DNA from: Emydura subglobosa | Taxonomy: Eukaryota; Chordata; Testudines; Chelidae | Reading direction: 5' to 3' | NCBI GenBank assembly: GCA_007922225.1 | Contig: ML679946.1 | Location: 97,036,759-97,100,758 of the forward strand | DNA: 64,000 nucleotides | Part shown: piece by piece, positions 11,760 to 23,045 of the stretch | Numbering within the stretch: position 1 is the first letter of the stretch | How the letters are laid out: every line of letters starts with the position of its first letter | Program-made: the position numbers and the translations under genes | Notes under the pieces: generated by a model | The model's database searches: none | Told to the model about the DNA's origin: nothing | What the model saw: only the letters and a program-made list of their open reading frames with translations

Positions 11760-12180
11760 TTACACAGGAGGTTAATCTAATAGCTAAGTTTCATCTTTAG
11801 AAAGCATGTCATGATTTTGTTTTACATGTAACCTTTTGTTTCCAAAACCTTTACTCATCTTCCCTTGAATCCTGAATCGTTGGTAATAAACTCATTCTTG
11901 TTTTCACTATAAATGTATCTATGTGCTGTGATATTAAGCAATGGGCTTAATCCAATGAGTTGGATCATACAAGCTGGTGTGTACACTGCTCCCTTTGGGA
12001 CAGCAGGCTTGGTAATTCTGCAAATAACCAGTGTCAGGGGCTGGATATCTCAAGTGAATGCTTGGAAGGGACGCGGGGGCACCTACTGGTAAGCAGCAAG
12101 GCAAAGTAAGGGCTGGGGTAACACAGAGGAGAGTTGCTAACAGGCCGGTGGTGTCAGGGAGGTGACACAAGCAAGCCTCC
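11760..12180 (+). mobile_element. LTR remnant, R-U5 part
   Basis: Shows AATAAA at 11885-11890 followed by a sequence typical of reptile LTR R-U5 regions (CTCATTCTTGTTTTCACTAT, a GTGTACACTGCTCCCTTTGG block at 11978-11997, and a GTGTCAGGGAGGTGACACA end near 12150-12168). The 5' boundary and target duplication could not be identified. Confidence 0.5.
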
Positions 12181-12380
12181 CTTACACTGGAGAGAGAGAG
12201 GTAACAAGGTTACGCACAGCCTTGAGTACCCCGAGAACTGCATACATGATCCATGAGGCATGATCCACAGATTGGATTTAACAGGTGCCACACCAGGGGA
12301 GAACCTTGAGGAGGGTAATATTGGACCTTAGGTTCTGCGCCCCTTGACTCGGAAAAAGATTCTGTATTTGAACAGTTCCA

Positions 12381-12595
12381 GAGGGGTAGCCGTGTTAGTC
12401 TGTATACAGCAAAAACAACAAGAGTTCTGTAGCACCTTAAAGACTAACAAATTTCTGTGGGCAGAAGCTTTTGTGGGCTGCAACCCACATGCATCTGACG
12501 AGGTGGGTTGCAGTCCACGAAAGCTTATGCCCACAGAAATTTGTTAGTCTTTAAAGTGCTACAGGACTCTCATTGTTTTTGCTGCATATGAACAG
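12381..12595. mobile_element. Penelope-like element fragment, palindromic, with a hammerhead-like core
   Basis: Starts GAGGGGTAGCCGTGTTAGTC, wording of a family abundant in reptiles, fish and sharks. Positions 12428-12488 and 12503-12563 form an inverted repeat of about 60 bp with only about four mismatches, around a short spacer. Within the right half the + strand has CTGACGA at 12495-12501, GTGG (12503-12506) pairing with CCAC (12515-12518), GAAA at 12519-12522, and GC-TTAT-GC at 12523-12530, which is the core order of a type I hammerhead ribozyme. The bases after the small helix are CC, where related copies have TC, so self-cleavage is probably impaired. The link between Penelope-like elements and hammerheads is known; assignment here is by motif only. 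Confidence 0.65.
12495..12532 (+). ncRNA. Degenerate hammerhead ribozyme-like core
   Basis: Conserved core pieces are present in order: CTGANGA, helix II (GTGG/CCAC with an 8-nt loop and one extra G), GAAA, then helix III (GC/GC with a TTAT loop). The base after helix III that should pair with the last A of GAAA is C, not T, so the site before cleavage is damaged. It is more likely a fossil than an active ribozyme. Confidence 0.5.
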
Positions 12596-14292
12596 GGGTC
12601 TTAGATTCTAGTTCATCTCTATTTAACAGGAAATGTTCCCCAGAAGGACGACAGCATATCTACAACCCTAGGCTTTCCCCGAATACACAGGCTGGGGCCA
12701 TGAAGTATTTGAACCCCTGAACGTTTTAAAGAGCTCTAGCTCTGCGTTTAAGCAGGGGCATCGCATCATAGCATGTAGTGCCAGGGTACAGAGATGCCCC
12801 AGAGCTGTTAGATCAAAAGTGAACATAGCATTTTTGTAAGATGCATTATTTCAAGTCTCTGACCCATGTTGCTAATGTCACTCGCTCTGAATGGAGAAGA
12901 CTGAGAGTTTATGAACCTAGGCATGCCCAAACTCTGCCCAACGCGAGGGATCTACTGTCAGCTAGCCAAGATCCTGAGGACGTCATCATTTGCCTTAAAC
13001 TGAGATGACTGCAGTCACCTTTATGTATAATATTGCCAGTGAAAACTGGCTGCTGAGCAGGTGTACCACTACATGGTACTATCAGAATTTCTCAGTTGTG
13101 TCTCATCAAGAGTACTCCTAACACAGAAAGCAGATTCTCTGGATCACTTATGTCTTTGGAGCAGAAGGATTTGGGCTCTATTCTGCTGTTGCTGTGACTT
13201 TGCAAAAGGCCAATTTTCAGCATAGTTAAAACCATGTAATTATAGGGGTGACTTGGGGAAACTACATGTTCCATCTTGACCGAAACAAACAAGATGCGTT
13301 GTCCTAGGGAGATTCCTTCTGTACTCTGGACTACTTTGGAGCAACCAAAGAAGAGGCTGCCCCCAGAAAAACCCATCACAAGTTTCACAGTGAATGCAGC
13401 ACCTGATGAGTCAGGACTCTGAAGTTCAGTGATGGTATGTTGGAACTAGGTCTTTCCTCTACATCGGGTGCTGCCATGACTCAGTTTCCCTCTGCTGGAA
13501 GATGGGTCTGGACATTCAGTTTTGGCAAGCTGGTGATTTGGCCAGAGGCAACCAAATGTATCAAACACAGTTTTTGGGCTCCCTAGGCTGCACTGTCCTT
13601 ACTCCAGCATCTGCCCTAGTCCTTCCCCTTGATGCATGGGAGTAGAGAGAGCTTCCTCCCACTCTACATGGAAGCCATGTCCTGGGACCCCGAAACAGGA
13701 GCACACGTTCACATGAGGCCTCTGCCCCTTGCTGCTATGCTATTGCCCCAGGCCATTTCCCTCCTCTGCTTTCACCAACCCTCTTGTCCTTCTGTATCTT
13801 GCTTCAAGGTCTCCTTCCAGTCCACAGAAATCATCTTCAGCTTAGATCTTCACAGGCTCTGCTCCCAGCAGTAGAGCATCCACTGTTGGGTTTAGTCCAG
13901 ACCCCTGGTCACTGCAAAGTTTCCACTGGCTTGTTGCTATTGCTTCCAGCTCTTCCACAGGTTACATCATGTCCCTGATAAGAACCTTATCAGATCATCT
14001 CCTAGCAAACTTTCTGGATGCTTTCTTATTCTAAGGCCACAGGCAGCTCTTCTAGCCTGCCCCCCTTCCCCATCAGGCCTTGCAGAAGGCTACAATCACA
14101 TGATCCCTCCAGGAAATGACAAGTCCCAGAATGCATATCTTTAAAAGGCTAGAACTTGGAGCAGGACTGGGTTGAACCCTGCTCTGCCTTTAAAGGGCCA
14201 GCCCACCTTGTGAGAGATGTAAATAGCTGGTCAAGGCCAATTTTTGTTTCCACTGACTTCAGTAGTCCCAGGGTTTGGCCCAGGGTGAAAAC
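12596..14292. other. No gene seen
   Basis: Unassigned. The frames at 13092-13388 (-) and 13629-13874 (+) have no recognisable domains. The stretch 13430-14150 has features of an old LTR-internal sequence but no visible boundary. Confidence 0.4.
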
Positions 14293-14297
14293 ACGAT

Positions 14298-15344
14298 TGT
14301 CACGCTGTTTGGAGTGGTTCACGACCATGAGCGCCAACCTCAGGGTAGACTTTCAAAAAGCAGGGTTGACTCCCCAAACTGGTGATATGTTCTATAATTA
14401 GATTTCACTAACCTAGTAACAAATGTAAACTCCTGAAGTACTGTAACAGTCTTACCATGGAGTCACAGACAGTCCCCTTGGGCACACCAGTCTATCTGAC
14501 CACCCAGGCACGATGGACTTAGTGATAAATAGTCACTTACACCAAAGATCACAAAATATTCAGGTTGCTCCCAGTCCCAAAAGGCCAGTCAGTTACCACA
14601 GGTCAATTTGTACCTTAGCTCTCACACCAAAGACAATACTTATAGCCAATCCTATAGTAAACTAACTACAGATTTATTAACTAGGAAAAAGAAAAGAGAG
14701 AGTTATTTATATGTTAAAGCAGGCAACAAATACACACAAATGAGTTACAGTCTATGGTTCCAAAGGGTGACTGAGATGTAGCAATCAGTCAGCACTGAAT
14801 ATGTTTTAGGACTAACCCAGGTTGACCCTGGGGATCTCTGCTTTTGTTTCCTAGCTCCAGCCCTGTGAGAATCCAAAGAGCAAAAGAGAAGAAAAATCTT
14901 CATATATTTATTTCCCTCTTCCATAATTCAAACTGATGGAACGAGAGCTTCTGCATGTAGCCTGTGTAAGGACAATTAGCAAAGTCTCTGTATCATGATG
15001 TTTCACAATGGCCCATTTAGTTCTGATGGTCTTCCTTAATAGGCAGGGGAACCCACTCCACCTGCCCAAGTTCACGAGTTCAGAGCAGGCATTTTTAGAG
15101 CTACACTCTTACCTCTTACCGTATAACATGGGATACAGACAACACAAGTACAATTAATGCAGGCAGCAACTTACAAGCATTTTATAGAGTGCAAACACTA
15201 AACACATCCCTGCAAGTCTAATACCCATCTTGAACAATAGTAACATACAGGTGAGTTGGTTTGGTTTCCAGCTATGAATTTGTCAGGACTCAGCTGGCGC
15301 CTACAGCTTTGGTAAGAGCTGGCACCTGGTCTACAAGTGCCGCA
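14298..15344 (-). mobile_element. Solo LTR
   Basis: On + it begins TGTCACGCTG and ends GTGCCGCA, so on - it runs TGCGGC...GTGACA. The flanks are ACGAT (14293-14297) and ATGAT (15345-15349), a 5-bp target duplication differing by one CpG-type transition. A reversed polyadenylation signal (TTTATT on +) lies at 14673-14678. The sequence aligns with the LTR halves at 46737 and 48240 (shared TTCTATAATTAGATTTCAC, GGAGTCACAGACAGTCCCCT and GGACTTAGTGATAA with the latter). No internal retroviral coding sequence adjoins it. Confidence 0.7.
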
Positions 15345-15349
15345 ATGAT

Positions 15350-16420
15350 CAATGACGTGTACAGCTTCAGACCTCACTATGAAGTCTCTATGCCTTGATT
15401 TAAGGAGCTGCCAGCTGATCAAGACAGAGGACTATGTAAAACACTTTGGTACTTACAAATCAGGACATCTTTTTCCTTAATAGGAACAGAATGGTGACCT
15501 GCAGCACTATGAGAATAGGCGCCAAGCGACTTAAGCTAAATGAACAACTTGTTAGGTGGAAGTAAGTATCAGGTTCTTTTCCTGCCAGGGGACCACCCCT
15601 CGAGGGAGACATGATCAGATGCACAAAGCCAGTGCATTGCATTTACATGCTGCATAGGAATCTACAGTCCTTGAGGGCTGCGCCTCTATATGAAAGATTA
15701 AGATAGAAGATTGAACCAGTTCTACATTATACAACTCCATGGTCTGCATCTTTCCCATATGCTGGGCTCTAGCCCACCTTGATAGATTCCACCTTAGGAT
15801 AAATGAGGTTATATCTTGGTGTTTCTAGCAGGACTATTGCTGTAATAATGAGATGCTAAGTCTCATTCTCATGCAGCCTGTGTACAGCACTCTCTTTCAT
15901 GCTTACCTTCCATTTCTGTTTGCTCAATGGAAACAGCACGTAAGCAAATAATAGTCTGCATTTTAAAACAGTTTTAATTTGTAGCTGCTTTTTAAAGTAC
16001 ACACGAGGGCTAATGAATTGTCAGTCCGTTCCGTAGCATACATGGCAACGGTTGACTCGACAATTCTGATTCATTATTTGTATTACAGTTGCACTTAGAG
16101 CCGTCAACTGAGCTTGGGGCTCCATTGCGCTAGATGCAGTGTAAAGAGTGGGAGACTGTCCCTGTGGGGAGGAAGGGGGGTAGCTGTCATGGTTGTGTAA
16201 AGAAGAAGGGACCAAAGGTCATCCTCCATTTTGGGAGGCTGGACGCTGGACAGCAGGGACTGCTGTAGGCTTTAGCCAGTACCAGGTTCTGGTTGCTGTT
16301 GGGTTAGAGTTAAGTTATTTTTATTTGAGCATTACATAAACATTAAATACAAGCTTTTCCTGTCTTAATAAGAACGCCACACCCTGCCCCTAAACTTACA
16401 AGTCAGGTAAATGAGATAAA
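15350..16420. other. No gene seen
   Basis: Unassigned sequence after the solo LTR. No coding evidence. Confidence 0.45.
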
Positions 16421-16424
16421 GGAG

Positions 16425-16530
16425 AGGTGAAGACAAAGAAGTGAAATAAATTGCCCTTGGTCACACTGCAGCTTGGGGATACAGCCAGGAAGAGAACCTG
16501 GGTCAGCAGAAAGCTACGCTAGTGCACTAG
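16425..16530. repeat. Old amniote SINE-like fragment
   Basis: Contains GAAATAAATTGCCCTTGGTC and CCAGGAAGAGAACCTGGGTC, wording shared with a family in which a CTTGCCTAAGGTCACA-type phrase is followed by a GAACCCAGGTCTCCTG-type phrase. A second copy is at 46005-46110. Confidence 0.4.
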
Positions 16531-17916
16531 CTGCTAGATCTGACGGCCACCAGCCTATTAAGCTGCTTGTTCCTGCCTGCAATGGAACACAGCCTCAGCT
16601 ACTGATTGTGTCCTCCTCGGAATGGTTTTCTGGGGGTATGCTCCAGGAAATGCCTTTTTACAACGGCTTTGTTTGATTGCCTCTATAAAATGAAAGTGCA
16701 GAGACGTAGGAAGGATTTCTAAACCACTAAATATACAAAAGGCTAGCAGTTCAGTGAGAGTTCATCTTTAACATGCTTCCATAAAAGGGAGCTACTGTGA
16801 GATTTTGCAGTAAGTAGCACAGTAAATTTGGTGATAACTCTGCATCAGTTTGGAGGTTCCACTGTCGTTTTCTTGGGTTTTATAACAAAAAAACCAGATA
16901 CACTTTTAAAGTAAATTTAGTGCTGGTGACAGGTGCCAGATTGGCAGCCCTGATGACTGCCGTTCGCTAGTTATTCACAGAGCTAAAGTTCGCAGAGAAC
17001 TTGGTTGCCACACTAATGTGCCTCAACCTCAATAAAGAGGGAGAGTGGAAAAAGAAACAGTTAAACATCCAGACGTTTCATGGCCTCTCTCCCTGGGCTA
17101 CCAGTTGTGCCAATTGCTCTATCCGGACCAGCTCTGAGCTATGTCTGATGGTGGTTTTCATGGCACAGTACCTGTCTGCTTGAATTTGGACAGAGAACAC
17201 CAATGCATTTAGCAGAGGCCACCAAAATACTAAGAGATGGCAACTCAATCTGGAGCCACACCCCAGTGAATCTTCTTTCCAAAGAGGGGGTTGTGTTGTA
17301 GTTTGTAATGAGGCTCTAACTAGAAATATGGAATATTGTTTCTTTACAAAATGTCCTCTCCTTACTTTGACTCAGATACTGAAAAAATACAGATACACTT
17401 TCCCATGCAAAACCAGCAACCTTGCAAAACCGGATTTAAAAAAGCATTGACAAAACCTACCCTGGTACTTACAGAAACCAGGGACGGACAAACCTCAGCA
17501 GGTCCAGACGTCTGATTTAGTTCAAGTAAGTGTCCAAAAATCAGAATGCTAATGCAAACCTTTCAACTCCATAGACGCTCCTTCAGACCTTAGGATGCAT
17601 CATCCCAAAGAGGTGCTGCATCCTGACCAGTGCTTAAAGGGCCCTGGATCACAGTGACTCACACACCCAGCAAATAAAGCCTCTACGCCTTGAGCTGGGT
17701 TGCTGAGAGTTGAGCATGTCAGCCCTGCGTCGGAGAAATCTCTCTCTGACTGGCTCCTTTCTCCATTGTCCTGCCTCCAGGTAAAGAGCAGCCAATCAGC
17801 GCTGTTGCAGGAAGCAGACAGGGCTCTCTCCCTTTGGGAGCTGACAGTATTGTGACACCTTTCTCCTCCCCTCCTGTGAGCAATGGGACAGATCCTCTGC
17901 TCCTCCCTACTCCTTC
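16531..17916. other. No gene seen
   Basis: Unassigned. No coding or clear repeat structure was seen. Confidence 0.45.
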
Positions 17917-18979
17917 TGTGACCCGTCCGTGCCTAGGGTAGCCATCTGAAAATGCCAAGGTCAGAGCAGGCTGCAAAAGGAGAGCAGATTCTCCCAGCAC
18001 TGGTGGGTGACACTGAAGTCAGACTTCCCAACCAGCCACAAACAATGATTCTGATCCCCCACACTGGTTATCAAGAAGCCAAAATAAAAACATACACAGC
18101 TTCCTTTATTGCATTTCAGTCTCTGGCTCCCAATCAGCCACTAGGTCCAGTAAAGAGACCAGTTATTTAAAACTCTATGTTCTTTATCAAAAAGGTTCTT
18201 CTGATTCCAAAGGGTTAGTCACAGTACCAGACCAATATAAGTTTGGATCTTACCCAAAATACCACGCTGCCAACCAATCCTTTAGTAACTAAAGCTAAAG
18301 GTTTATTATAAAAGGAAAGAAACAAACTGTAAGAGAAATGTTAAATGATTAAAGCAATCAGACACATACAATTGATTTGAAAGTCCATATATATCAGATT
18401 TCTAGTGGAATTGTGGAGTTTGCAGGCTTCTATAGTCCCTCTGGTATACATCCAGTACCTGGATGGGTCTCAGTCCTTTGTTTCACAGCTTCAGTTCAGT
18501 TGTAGATGAGTTGATCCAGCGGTAGCTGAAGACTGACGACAAAATGGATGTGGTGCAGCTGCCTTTTATGTTCTTTGGCCTTTTCCATGCTGCTTGTGGA
18601 AATTTCCACAAATAAGATGGAGTCCAGGGTCACGTGAGTAAGTCTTGGTGACTCATCAGGTGTTTTCCTGGCTTCTCCCCCTGGGCCCATTGTACCTGCG
18701 AGTTTCCTTAATGGGCCATTAAGCAGGCTAGTGCTGCAGCCATCCTGTCTGGGGTGTCGCCCAGAGACACAGCACAAGTTGAAATACAGACACATCAAAC
18801 ATATCCCTAACATCCAACATAAATATGACACATGCACATAAACAATATCATCATATTTAACAAATAATAACCTTTCTAACAGTACTTGACAAGTTTATAT
18901 CTCATATGAATATTGCAATTTTGAAATATTGATGTTAAATAACATCATAAAGGGTCCCCCTAATTCAGCCAGCGTCACA
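17917..18979 (-). mobile_element. Solo LTR with perfect 5-bp target duplication
   Basis: Read on -, it starts TGTGACGCTGGCTGAATTAG and ends GGACGGGTCACA. It is flanked by CCTTC at 17912-17916 and CCTTC at 18980-18984. The reversed polyadenylation signal is at 18302-18307. The TATA region reads CATAAAAGGCAGCTGCACC on - near 18557-18575, a one-base variant of the box in the copy at 28684-29783. No internal region remains, so it is a recombined solo LTR. The frames within it (18496-18837 on -, 17952-18170 on +) are LTR sequence and not genes. Confidence 0.85.
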
Positions 18980-18984
18980 CCTTC

Positions 18985-19985
18985 TCTTCAGTATCTGGGC
19001 TGGGAAGGAGCAGAGAGGAGGTGAAGAGGCCCTGGAGCTGCCTCCCAGCATGGAACGGGAAGAGTGAACCCCACTGCAACCCCCAGGCCTGACGGGAGGC
19101 GAAGAACCCCAGGATCTGCAGGAGGAGCAGAGGTGAAGCCAGGGGCGGGCAGAACAAGTGATAGGGCCAGAATGCATGAGGGGAGGCGTCCAGGCAGGGT
19201 CCAGGAAGATGTGATGTTGCTTTCAGTTATGTGGAAAATGACAGAACCCTAGGTTTTTCAGACCACCTTAAACGCTGTGCCTCACTATCTGCTTTTGTCT
19301 TGGTGGAAGTCGATCCAGCGGCTGGCTACCCCTCTCTGACATCTCCAGGGACAGCTAGTGTCCTCCACCTTACTCAGCAACTTCAGTGTGCTTTTTCCCT
19401 CTTTCTCTCAATCTGGAGCAGGCAACGCATCCCGCAGGAAACAAGGGCTATCCACCCTGTTCTGCTTCCATTGGGAACAGGGCCCCACGGATTTCTCCTC
19501 CTTCTCTTCCCCCTGGAGGAGCAAGTGGCATCCATTTTTCCTCTCTCCTTGCCTTTGCAGAAGGATGGCAGATTTCGGCACCTTTCTTCCTCTATTCCTA
19601 CCCCGGGCCCTTCCCACCACCCCAAGGTATGCAGTTCCTTTTTCCTCACATCCCTTAGGAAAAGGAAGGACAAGAGGCAACTTCCCCCTTGCTCACACTC
19701 TGCATGTGTGGTTTTAAAAGTGGCTCTCCTGAAGGCCCAACAGATGGTCCTTTGATCTGAGGGTGGGAGCTGTGTGTCCGCCAGCTAACTGTGTCTGCCT
19801 CAAGCAGGACTAGCAGGGCGTTAGCAACCTCTCCCAGCAGAAGTGGAAGCAGACACTACAGTGTTAGTTGCAGTGCACATACACAGGTAAATTAGACTAG
19901 ATTAAATAAGATAATATATGACTAGACAAAGAGGATCCAGGTTTTGGTCTTTAAGTGGGTCAAATCCACAGGGGCTGCTTCAGAT
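18985..19985. other. No gene called; several overlapping open frames
   Basis: C- and T-rich sequence with long open frames in four phases at 19231-19755. Simultaneous openness on both strands fits low stop-codon density from base composition better than a gene, and no domain was recognised. Confidence 0.4.
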
Positions 19986-19991
19986 GCTGAT

Positions 19992-19997
19992 TTTATT
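19992..19997 (-). terminator. Polyadenylation signal AATAAA
   Basis: AATAAA on the - strand about 67 bases after the TAG stop of the candidate last exon at 20064-20299. The spacing suits a very short 3' UTR. Confidence 0.4.
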
Positions 19998-20063
19998 TTT
20001 CGTTCGCTCCTGAGTTCATGGAGGAGGTTTGGGTTTTGCAGTGAAGGGGCTGCTTCTGGCCCA

Positions 20064-20299
20064 CTAATAATAGCATTGGCAGGGGATTTGATTTAGCTTT
20101 TGTTTCCGAGAAGTTGCTGCCACCTGCTCCAATTTCCTATTTGCATTCAGAAAAATATTGATGGCATCCTTCCGTTCTTTTTGGGAGCCGCTAGTTTTTC
20201 TGGAGTAGCATTCGAGCTCTCTGTATAATTCAGGCTGTGCCCTATTATAATCTGAAGGAACTTTCTTAATGTTCCCTGCACCGGGAACTATTTTTGTGA
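20064..20299 (-). CDS. Candidate terminal coding exon of an unidentified host gene
   Basis: On - this is an uninterrupted frame of 78 codons to a TAG at 20064-20066. Upstream is a good acceptor (CTCCTGTTGACAG, AG at 20300-20301), which would start the exon in phase with two codon bases. The peptide is charged and protein-like (VPSDYNRAQPELYREL near the middle, KERKDAINIFLNANRKLEQV, ending QCYY), unlike any transposon in the window. AATAAA follows after about 67 bases. The open frame also extends upstream past the acceptor to 20441, where a run of lysine codons looks intronic. I do not recognise the protein. It could also be a processed pseudogene piece or a chance frame. Confidence 0.42.
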
Positions 20300-20459
20300 C
20301 TGTCAACAGGAGAGACGAAAGCTCTGATTGCACAGTCAGCCCATAGCAAATGCTATGGCTTTTCAAAGGGTGCAGTGAAGAGGAGGGTTTTTTTTTTCTC
20401 CTTAGGGGAAGTTTTTCATAACAAACCAACCAACCCAACACACCACCTGACTACTAAGC

Positions 20460-20750
20460 CAGCAAAAAAGTTCAACTGCAGCTCGGAACGTTAGACTACA
20501 TTTGTTACTAAAACACTTTGCAGTCTGCTAGACAGCCGTGCTTTTTGCTGTGGCCTCGTGTTTGACTAATTCATAATCATCCACATAGTAAAGGCTTGCT
20601 TAATGTTTATCATTTTCTAATACACGAAAATCAGACAAAGCAAGTACAGGGATATAAGGGAAGTCAGCGAATATCGTATATTTTATAACCACTGTCTGTT
20701 CTATATAAACATACACCTTTCCTGGCTACAGATGCACACTCCTTTGAGTG
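20460..20750. other. Non-coding sequence, possibly intron upstream of the candidate exon
   Basis: AT-rich sequence without recognisable repeats. If the candidate exon is real, this lies in its upstream intron. Confidence 0.3.
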
Positions 20751-20754
20751 CAGT

Positions 20755-20965
20755 TACAGAATCGTTATATCCTAGAAATTAGAGCGGGAAAAGACCCGCT
20801 AGGTGTATAAGTCTTGTGTTTTTTTGGCCAAGGCAAGATTGATCTCTACAGTATTTTCTTGTGTGCTTTTCCCTGTTTAAATGTTTCAAGTGTCAGGGTG
20901 TTCATCTCTTCCCCCAGGAGCCTATTCTATTGCCCAATAGATCTCACTACCCAGAAGCTTTTACT
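20755..20965 (-). repeat. Old CR1-like LINE fragment
   Basis: The start (TTAGAGCGGGAAAAGACCCG at 20779-20798) resembles the reverse complement of a LINE 3' end (GGTCTTTTCCAGCTCTA-like). The rest (CCTATTCTATTGCCCAATAG near 20921-20940) resembles the antisense of the conserved C-terminal CR1 region. It is highly diverged. Confidence 0.5.
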
Positions 20966-21069
20966 CTGTAAGAATGTCAGTGTTGGGTTTATAGAATTAA
21001 TGTATGTGCACTCACTACCTGCACATCAAAGGTACTCAGTTTACAAGTCAAAATCTGACTTTTTTTAAA

Positions 21070-21270
21070 TGTCAGCCTGGCAAACTCCATCCTAGGATCT
21101 GAAGCTAAGCAGAGTTGTCTGCTTCGTACATTATTGCCAGAAATAATCATTTTGCCATACAAATGTAGATGGTAATTTCACTGCTGACATGAGGGACAGG
21201 TTGAATCCCACTTTCTATTCAGTAACTATATTGGAGATGCTAAACTAACCGGTGTAAAAGCTTGTTTTAC
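21070..21270 (+). repeat. Possible 5S rRNA-derived SINE fragment
   Basis: GATCTGAAGCTAAGCAGAGTTG at 21097-21118 resembles the internal promoter region of 5S rRNA (the GAAGCTAAGCAGGGTC block), and further weak SINE-like wording follows. The rest of a 5S gene is absent, so it is not a 5S gene. 5S-derived SINEs are known in amniotes. Confidence 0.3.
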
Positions 21271-22985
21271 AGACTGGGGCCAGAGCCTCATCTGGTGTAA
21301 ATAGTCTTAAATAGTGGGCCCCTAGACACATGTATCCTAACCACACTTTAATCCTTAATCATTATTACCAAGTGATGTTAACAAGCATTGAAGTCCTAAA
21401 ATACTATGGGCCAGATTCTCAGATGGAATATATCAGCACAGCTCTGTAGACTTCAGTGAAGCTACATTGCTTTACAGTAGCTGAGGATCCAGCCCTACAA
21501 CCAGACCTGCACATTCCCCAGCTGGCAGCAGTCTCTGTTCGGCTATAGAGAGGACATGTCTCATGTTTCTGAGCTCCTCAAAACAAGGTGCTGACACTTA
21601 AAAGCAAGACACATAAACTATGAGCTTTATTGCCCATCTCTGTGCTGTATGAATATTCCGGCAGCACTCACTAATCTCCCAGAGTCTTGATGGAGTAGTC
21701 ATGGTGATCGATTTTTTTGGAAGGCAGTCTTGGTTTTTTAAACATTCCAACCTCCTGGTCCGATATCTACAGGACATTACACAAACTACAGGTCTGGACA
21801 GTTACATCTGGGGACAGCCATCCAGATCTGCATGAATAAAATTCATAAGCTGTACAGGAAAATGGAATATTCACTTAACTCTGGGACGTGAAAACGTCAA
21901 TTTCTGTAGGGCTCCTCAAAGCCAAGCTTGTAGTTTATGTCACTGATGTGCCAACTCCAGCAAAAAGGGAAGAAAAAGGAAGTCATGTGGTATTGAGTCT
22001 TGCTTTGTTTAAGTGGTCTGCATTTAAAAACTATAATACATCTCTCTGGGTGTGTGACGATGCTGGTTTTTAGGCCTCAAGCCTGGGGCTATATATTCAA
22101 GTTGCATGCTCACCTCCAGGAGTACAAGGTACTGCCCATGTTTAATTTCTTGCCTAGAATAAGGAGATACCACATGCTCTGCGACGGCAGCTACCTAATT
22201 TGATGATATTGTGCTATTTGACCAACATATAATCTATTTGATTCCAGCATACAGGGCAGGACTGACACCTGTGATAGGATCTGTTCAGGTGACAGGATCT
22301 GTTCAGAATCGGGGGCTGAAGAGCATGCATCATGCCAATATTAGTGTGAAATAGCTCCGTTTCATACTACAGTTTTGGATAGGGAAGAAAAGAGAGATGC
22401 TGATTTATATGCATACACTGCTGCCTCCAGCACAGACACAGTTCTAAAAACCCAGTTGCTATCACAGTTGCATGCTTGACACCGAGGACTGCCAGTGCCA
22501 GCATATGACTACAGAATTGTAGTTCCATCTGAAGCATGTGCCTGGATGCATAGGTCTGCAACCCGATGACTCAGAAACATGCATGATCAAGTATTCTTGC
22601 ACAGTGAGTATCTACATCTGTTGTCAAACAATAAGCTTGCACAGCAGCCTCCTGAGATCAAGTGTCCTTCATTCTGCCTGTAACTCACCTGCTCCTGCAG
22701 TATCTAGAGCAGCAAACTGTTCCATTGACACTTTGAGTGATTGATTTGAATTACAGAAGAGGCATGGCACAGGGTAGCCATGGAATCAAGTGCGCACTGT
22801 TGCTGATTTATTGTTGTGAAGCCAGTGCTCCCTCTAGCAGAATGTGGGGAGATGAAGATCTACAAGCAGCTGTGTTATCCTGTCAGCGGTGGGACAGGAT
22901 GGCACACATTTTATCTTTGCTAGAAATGCTGTGCTAATTCAGCATCACAGGAGAACCCCTCCAGACCTGCCTTTTAATGATAGAA
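21271..22985. other. No gene seen; foldback repeat at 21408-21500
   Basis: A diverged copy of the GGGCCAGATTCTCAG foldback family lies at about 21408-21500. The remaining sequence has no recognised features. Confidence 0.4.
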
Positions 22986-23004
22986 TAACTTGGAGTGATT
23001 GGGA

Positions 23005-23045
23005 CAGGAAGGCAGGGTGATCTAGTGGATAAGGTAGGACATCTG
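23005..23045 (+). repeat. Head of an amniote MIR-type SINE
   Basis: GGCAGGGTGATCTAGTGGATAAGG resembles the tRNA-derived A-box side of amniote MIR/CORE SINEs (GGCAGTGTGGCCTAGTGGAT-like). Only the head is visible. Confidence 0.4.

Noticed and set aside
19231..19755. 174-codon + frame, the longest of several overlapping frames
   Set aside because: Open frames occur in at least four phases at once, with C/T-rich composition and no recognisable domain.
21097..21118. 5S rRNA gene
   Set aside because: Only about 22 bases match; the rest of a 120-base gene is absent.
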